Below, one piece after another: positions 57,701-64,000 of a stretch of DNA of 64,000 bases. Each line of letters opens with the position of its first letter. Position 1 is the stretch's first letter. A program made the translations under genes and the position numbers. The DNA is from Pipra filicauda (Eukaryota > Chordata > Aves > Passeriformes > Pipridae): the NCBI RefSeq assembly GCF_003945595.2, contig NW_024104291.1:1-64000 (forward strand). Direction: 5' to 3'. Under the pieces are notes generated by a model. That model saw nothing but the letters and a program-made list of their open reading frames with translations. It searched no databases and was not told the DNA's origin.

Positions 57701-60700
57701 GACTCCTTGAAACCAGAAGGGAATTCCCACCCCGCTCCATGCTGTCTGGAAAGGAAAACACTCACGTCATCATCTGGAGGATGCCGCCTCTTGCGAGATA
57801 TATCTGGACATGTATCTATTGTCCAATAAGAGCCCTGGAAGAAGATCCATTGGTGAATGCATGATTAAATCACAGAGCTTCCTGAAGCAGGGGACTACTG
57901 ACTCACAGAATGTAGCACCAACTAAACATTAAGACCACATGGACCACCCTCTAAAACATCAGACAGAGACTTGGGTGTTGTACAGAGATTCCTCTCTTGC
58001 ACTGAGTTGCACAGAACAATGAGATACAATGCTACTGGTGGAAGGCAGAATACTCCACTTTTCCATCACTCTGTGACAGGACACCAAAAGGATGGTTTGA
58101 TCCAAGCTAGGTGAACTCTTTGGGCCTGCACACTCCCTTCAGTAGCTTCCTCCCAACTTGAATTTGTTATTGACTGGTGAGATCCAACTCAATATTCTGA
58201 TTTGGCAGACAGCTAGAAGGATCGTTCTTTTTCCATGGTTCTGAAATTCCAGTTTGAGTGCTCTGCCCATTTGGGGGGTTCCCATGCAAGACAGATACTG
58301 ACATACTAGAATGCACCCACAAAAGGGTCACCACAACGATTAGGAACTAAAACATATAATGTACAAGCAGTTCACAGAAGAGATCTGTTTAGCTGGGACA
58401 AGAGAAAGCTAAGGGGATCTAACCACTGTCTTCAACTGTGTAGGGAAATAAAATATGACAGAATCAAATTCTTCTTAAAAATGTACAGCACAAGAATAAG
58501 AGGCAACAAATACAACTTACAGCAAGGGAAAGTACAGTCAGATATGAAGAAAAAATTCTTCACAATGTTGGTGGTACAGCACTGGAACAAGTGGCCAGTT
58601 TTGCTATATCTATCCTTGGAGATACTCAAAATCCAACAAAACCCTCAAGAACCTAATCTAATTGTTCCTGCCTGGGAGTGGGGGTGGGGGTGCATGTTGA
58701 CCTCCAGAGGTCCCTTTCAACACAAAATAGTCTATAATAATGTGTGTTCTTTTCTGAATAAGTATAAAGAGAATTCCAGAGTGTAATTTAGCTCATTTTA
58801 ACCTCTAATTGAAATCTGAATAATCTGAATAAGTATAAAGCACAGAACATGTTTTCATTATAAACCCAGCCCAATGTGCCAATGGACACCTGCAAACATA
58901 TACCCTTAAGTCAGTTAGGATTTCCTGGAGTAAGGCATATAATCAATTATATTTTTGAGCAGTGATCTTCAAAGATCTACTACTTCAATTTATAAACACC
59001 AATTGAGACCACGTAGTCCTTTAAATATAACCTGAAATAAAAGGCCTAAGCAAGTGGTCCTTTCTGATAACTTCAGGATGAGGGGGAAGAGACAATCTTT
59101 CTGTCTAGATACATAACTTCTTGCCCCCACCATCTCCTTCAGCTTGTTTAATTGTGAGTTTTTTTAAACAATAATATCTGCCAAGTTTTGGTTTTGCTAG
59201 CAATCCCCTTTACAATCTATATGTACTATCAGAGCTTTATTAGCCTTTACTTGGCCAACAAATTCCTAAATTCTTGAGTTTTACTTGTAAATGATTTCTA
59301 CAGATTTAAACGATGTGATGATGATATTTTTTTCCCAGCACTAAATATTTTGCAGTCTAGGTTCTGCTCTCACTTTCATAGATCTTGCCTCCAGGAAATT
59401 CATGATTGTCACATCATAATCCTGCTGTTCACCAATAGTCACTATGATCTTTCATAACAGAACAGGTTGTACTAGACCCACATTTTACAGAGAGATCAAG
59501 AAGAAAAAGAAACAAAACTAGTAAGGTAGATTCAACCCCATTTTTGACTTCTTACAGTATCTTTAAAGTCAACTGAAGATCACAGATAGGAAAAATAATT
59601 ACTAAAACCACCAGGGCCCCTTTAGAGGTTCCCTTTAAGTAAATGTGTCTGTAGCCAAAGGACTGCAGTAAATCTTACTACTGCTTCCATTTTTGCCTAC
59701 ACTTTAGGTTTCAAATTCCAACCATGAGTTAGAAAGGGCAACCCCAGGTTATCCCCTGCAGTTTTAAATTGCTTGTCCAGGAGCATGCTGATTTCTTACC
59801 TTCCCTGGATCATCTCTCGGTCGAGGCACCTTTCGAAAACATTTATTCAGAGAGAGGTTATGACGAATAGAGTTCTGATGAGAGAGTAGGAGATATGGGT
59901 AAGTGCTACAACAAAAACATACAGTCTTCTGAGTATGCCCTGGAACAGGTAGAGAAAATAGAATGGTGCATACTCAAAAGCCAAAGCTCACTACATATAC
60001 CTGGAATGGAGCAGAACAGAAGCTGTGGAAAGAGAGATGGATTAGATGATAATATGGGGCTGAACCACCCCTACATCTACAGAAGGTGCAGTGAAAATAG
60101 AAAAATGATGCAGAGCTTGGTAGGAACGTGGGTTTTGTGGGGTTTTTTTGTTTTGTTTTTCTTCATAGTTGTTAGTGGAATTCCTTTGCACACTCCTTCT
60201 TAAGGAAGCACCACATACAACAAAATTCTCAGAGAAAATGGGACTCCTATCTCTGCATTTTCTCCAGTCGCTCAACTTAGTTTTACAGCTGTCTTGTTTT
60301 TCTCAGTGGGGGTATTTTGCACAGAATTAAGAAAATAAGTCTTGTAATTAGGCAAAAAGAGTATTTTAGTGCAAGCCCTCACCTTCCAACCAATACCAGC
60401 ATTTTTGTAGTAGGGAAAGTTGTCACAGATCCAACGGTAGATCTCACTAAGCGTCATCTTCTTGGCAGGCGATGAGTTGATAGCATATGTGATCAAAGTG
60501 GCATAGCTGTAACGTGGCTTCCCATCTTGGTGCACTGCAGCCTCATCCTTACTCAGTGTGGCATTAGGATCTGTTGGTGAGCCTGGTGGACACTTTCGGG
60601 CAGACCCTGGAGGTCCTGCTTGTGAGGAACCCCCTAATTTTTCAATAGTAGCCCTTAAAGTAAGCTGTGGGAGCCAGTCTATGGAAGTGAGGCTGCTTTC

Positions 60701-60715
60701 CAGGTCAGAGGCCAT
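51771..60715 (-). CDS. FOXJ2: FOXJ2, forkhead box J2 transcription factor
   Basis: Ten coding exons (minus): 60383-60715, 59800-59874, 57766-57834, 57257-57397, 56631-56826, 54471-54797, 53968-54069, 53305-53505, 52438-52536, 51771-51859. They total 1632 nt and encode 543 aa; human FOXJ2 has 574. It begins [20 protein letters not shown]. The forkhead domain (about residues 66-147) runs from [17 protein letters not shown] through [20 protein letters not shown] to [10 protein letters not shown], with the recognition helix split by the first intron. Later come [19 protein letters not shown], a His/Gln/Pro-rich segment encoded by 54471-54797, the conserved [20 protein letters not shown] block, and the acidic end DDFDWDLIT. 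It is a nuclear DNA-binding activator. A tandem acceptor at exon 5 could add one Gln. A splice acceptor at about 60739 shows that 5'UTR exons lie further right. Confidence 0.96.
58325..58735 (+). mobile_element. CR1 LINE 3' fragment in a FOXJ2 intron
   Basis: It contains 'caagagaaagctaaggggat', 'agaataagaggcaacaaata', 'ttcttcacaatgttggtggt' and 'agaggtccctttcaacacaa', a decayed CR1 3' end, between exons 3 and 2 of FOXJ2. Confidence 0.88.
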
Positions 60716-60739
60716 GGTGCTGGAAGCAGGAGTATCTGT

Positions 60740-63700
60740 GAGGAGAAAGGAGCAGAAAGGAAACTCCTGAGACACAAACAAGGTGAACTCTTGAGAACAA
60801 AACCACTCATTTGCATTCCTCCTCTGCTTCTCCCCCTATCACAAATACCTGTGTGAAGACCATCCTAGTTCATATCCCTTATTCACAGCCAGACAGAAGC
60901 ACCCAAAAGGGCCTATGACTGTGTCTCTGGGAGGACCATCCTTACTGACAGAAGCTGGGACAGTGCTGATGGTAGCATTATTAGGGCAGTCTTACCCAGA
61001 GCACTGCCCCCAGGTAAAGAACCAAGATCTGTTCAAAGGAAGTAGAGTCCTTTCAGCAGCTGTATCACATTCACTCCCTTACCACCCAATCCATATAACC
61101 TTGATACCCTTCACCAAGATTACCTCTAATCCAGTAGGTTTACTGTGTCAGGTAAGAGGAAAATCATAGCTAAAAGGGAATACTCATTCACGCCATATAC
61201 AAACAACAGTTTAATTACATAATCTTCAAAGTCAAGACTATCTTAGTTCAGGGGCAAATTAATTTCTCTCTAAGGCCTAGCCTCTTTTTTTGCATTAGGT
61301 GACATTATAATGAATCCTATTCCTTAGAGCTAGGATTACATATCTCATTTTAAAACACCAAGATCATGCATAATACTATATATAGATAATTACATCTACC
61401 ATGTCGAGTTGGAACAGACTATATTAAGCTCTTAATAGTTAAAGCTTTGCCTACCATAACCAATTTTTCCTAAATATATATACATAATTTTACTGAATTA
61501 AATCTTGCTTAATTCACAACATAGCAGGCAAGTATTTTCTCCAGTTCTAAGACACAGGAAGAACTTACTCATCCGAAGTCACACAAGTTTGCCACGGGGT
61601 AGGAAGAGACTCCGGATCTTTTCTCATAAATATTACATACTTCCCCTCATAAAAACAAAACACACCTGGATTGCAGTAGTATCCAGGGATCTCTACTTAG
61701 CATTTATTTCATATTAAGAAAATAGTTAGCAGCACGAGCTTGTAGGAACTTGTGCACTTAGCACACAAACTTTTATGTCGTCTTTTGTTGTAGACAAGGC
61801 AGCAGAAAGTTCATCATTCCTACTCACAACTGGCTGTATCACTATACTAGGAGCGATCCCTTGAAGTCTGGAATGAGGTAGGTAAGTTTCCATGGCCACA
61901 ACCTGCAGTGCTTTGTGCTTATTCTTTGCATAAAGAGAAGAATCATGTCTTGAAGGGATGCAAGTTCTGCATCGTTTATTTCTGAGGTTTAGATGGTACT
62001 ATCTTTGAGCATGCTAGTGCATAGAAAAGGGAAACACAAACACGTGCACATACTTATGTAGACATTTGTGACAAATTAAACACATGCATACATGTAAGAG
62101 AACAGACTGACACGAACACACTTCGCTTAGGAAAGATTCGTCAGCAGACACCTCCCACCGAGTGCATCACTCAGATGAGTGGATCAGATGAGACAGGGAG
62201 ACACCCATCTGCATGAATACCAATTAGATACTCATTCTAAAAATAGGTATTTGACAATAACAGTGTGGATGCACAGATCCAGAGACAGATGCACCCAGCA
62301 TTTCGACACAGAAGCTACCGGTTCTTCTCCCACAGCCATATGCATTATACCTTTCACTTCTGCACTGAAGTGTTCTCACAGCACCAAAGCACTTAAGTCC
62401 ATATTCCAATGCATTCGTAAGCACTAAGCCTTTCATTTCCATGCATGTGCTCACCACACCTCTTAGGGCTCAAACACCCACACAATTCCCCAACAAAATC
62501 CATCCCTCAACCCCCACAGACCGTGGCTCCAAAGCCCTGGCCTCAAAAAACACCTCCTAATTGAACAGCTAACATTGTCACTCACAGCACTCACTGACTG
62601 AAAAGTACAATTGCAGCTCTACAGTATCTATGGCGAGTGGAAACATTTTTCTCTCTGTAGAGGAAAGGAAAAGCCCAACTGCAACTAATTTACCCATGTA
62701 TTTATTTGCCACACTATCACGCGTGATAGGGACAACCACTTGCTAAACAGCTAACTAGAGAGCTGCAAAAGGCCTTACATTATCCACCCTCCTCAAGATG
62801 TAGATTACTGAATAACATTTTGATTGATTTGATCTAGTATCAAACATTTGAAATTTACAGACACACACAAAAAAGAAGAAAAAAAAAAAAAAACCCAAAC
62901 CAGCAGGACTATTCCTTCCTGAATAATACAAGGGAAAAGAAACGATATATTTTTATCCAGTAGGGATGGACAGACCACCATGTACGCAAAACACAGCAGA
63001 GTAAGTTCACAGGTACAGCCCTCACTAAAAGCAGTATTCCACTTGGGAAAAACCAAACACGAACTAAATATACGTTGAATGCTTAATTTTGTAAGTGTGC
63101 CTCATAAAATTTTTAATTTCCATGGTGCAACTGGACAACAGATTACTGCTTCTTGTTAAATCATTACGAAATATCAGTTGTGTTAACAACTCCAAAGTAA
63201 AATAAATACAAACTTTTCAGTTCCATTCCTCCCCTACCCCTTTTTTTTAAGGCAAGCATAGAAATCAAGAAAATTAGGTTATAAAAGCCTATGGCAGAAT
63301 AAGACACCAATCTGAAACACCAGAAATTCAAGAGGCAGAAGAGAACCCTGCAGTTTTCACAGAGCTTCGGATTTGCCCAGGTTATGTCAGTAGAGCATCT
63401 GGGATGATTTGCTATGCAGTAAAATGTAAGGCTGATATGCAATACGCCCATCATCAAACACACAAGCTTTCATGCATTTGTGTAAAATATACTTGTCAGG
63501 GAGACAGCAAGGTTAGAATTGGGTCAGATTACACCCACACTAAGAATTTTAATACTTCCATTCCTTGGTTTATAAAAATCTTTGACAACAAAACAAAATC
63601 CCAAAATCTTAAATAAAAAATTCTGTCTATACAAATGCACTAGTCACCCAGTATTGAAACAACCACTTTTCAGTAAAACACATCAGCTCTTTAAGGACAT

Positions 63701-64000
63701 ATACACTAGACAGTAATTTAGGACAGAAAGTGAAGACTCAGATGCAACAGCAATTCCATGGGAAATTTCAAAGCAGTGGAATAAGAGGGTTTTTTCCAAG
63801 TTTGAACTTGATCGTGTTACTGGATTTAAAAGCCTGTGTGCTGGCAATACTGGATCTGCAATAATCAGGCATAGTCAAACCTAAGGTAAGGTGGCAATTC
63901 CAGAACACTTTCAGGGCAAAAATAACGCTGTGTAATTGGTTACTAAATTATTTAAAAGAATACTTGCTATGCAGTTAATATTATTGTTAATTTGTGTTGT
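60740..64000. other. FOXJ2 5'UTR intron or upstream sequence
   Basis: The coding exon begins after an acceptor (TTCTCCTCACAG) at about 60739, so at least part of this is intron. I cannot identify the upstream exon or promoter: no CpG island is seen here, which suggests the first exon lies beyond the window. No other gene or repeat family is recognised apart from A/T runs near 62880 and 63240. Confidence 0.45.

Noticed and set aside
1..64000. CRISPR arrays, bacterial operons, tRNA or rRNA genes
   Set aside because: No spaced direct repeats, no cloverleaf sequences and no rRNA-like stretches were seen; the content is plainly animal nuclear DNA.

Overview
The window is vertebrate nuclear DNA and almost certainly avian. 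It carries many truncated CR1-type LINE fragments (3' ends with the bird CR1 pattern), a solo ERV LTR, short introns and low repeat density. The gene order FOXJ2 - C3AR1 - NECAP1 - CLEC4A-type lectins is the one known from mammals (human 12p13), with the same relative orientations. I cannot name the species. From memory, a paired DCIR/DCAR lectin locus has been reported in duck, and the lectin genes here fit that description.

Left part (1-24.95 kb, all lectin exons on the minus strand): a tandemly duplicated group II C-type lectin cluster. Read in transcriptional direction it holds: (i) a complete DCIR/CLEC4A-like inhibitory receptor (24948 to 15612) with an ITIM exon, an uncharged transmembrane exon, a neck exon and three CRD exons; (ii) a DCAR-like activating partner (13686 to 8572) with a short tail, a lysine inside the membrane helix and almost the same CRD; (iii) a decayed CRD (about 5199 to 4040); and (iv) exons 1-2 of a further DCAR-like gene (1483 to 430), whose remaining exons lie beyond the left edge. 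The duplicated blocks are 1-1704 / 12203-13917 and about 7150-11690 / 14190-19720. A 1035-bp solo LTR with a 5-bp target duplication sits in an intron of the DCIR-like copy only. The two CRDs are nearly identical except for a tight cluster of replacement changes in the last exon, as expected for paired receptors.

Middle (25-36.8 kb): about 12 kb with no gene I can recognise and one clear CR1 fragment. NECAP1 (41206 to 36797, minus, 8 coding exons, 274 aa) starts in a CpG island with repeated YY1-like CCATCTTGG elements.

Right part: C3AR1 (plus; single coding exon 46830-47939, with a likely 5'UTR exon ending at 44994) lies tail-to-tail with FOXJ2 (minus; 10 coding exons from 60715 to 51771, about 543 aa, long 3'UTR). 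Poly(A) signals for both strands lie within 30 bp of each other near 49.3 kb. The last 3.3 kb are FOXJ2 5'UTR, intron or upstream sequence.

Functionally, the window joins a myeloid receptor cluster (DCIR/DCAR-type lectins and the C3a receptor) to two housekeeping genes (an endocytosis adaptor and a forkhead factor). Exon coordinates were derived by eye from splice signals, phase and family resemblance, with no transcript data.
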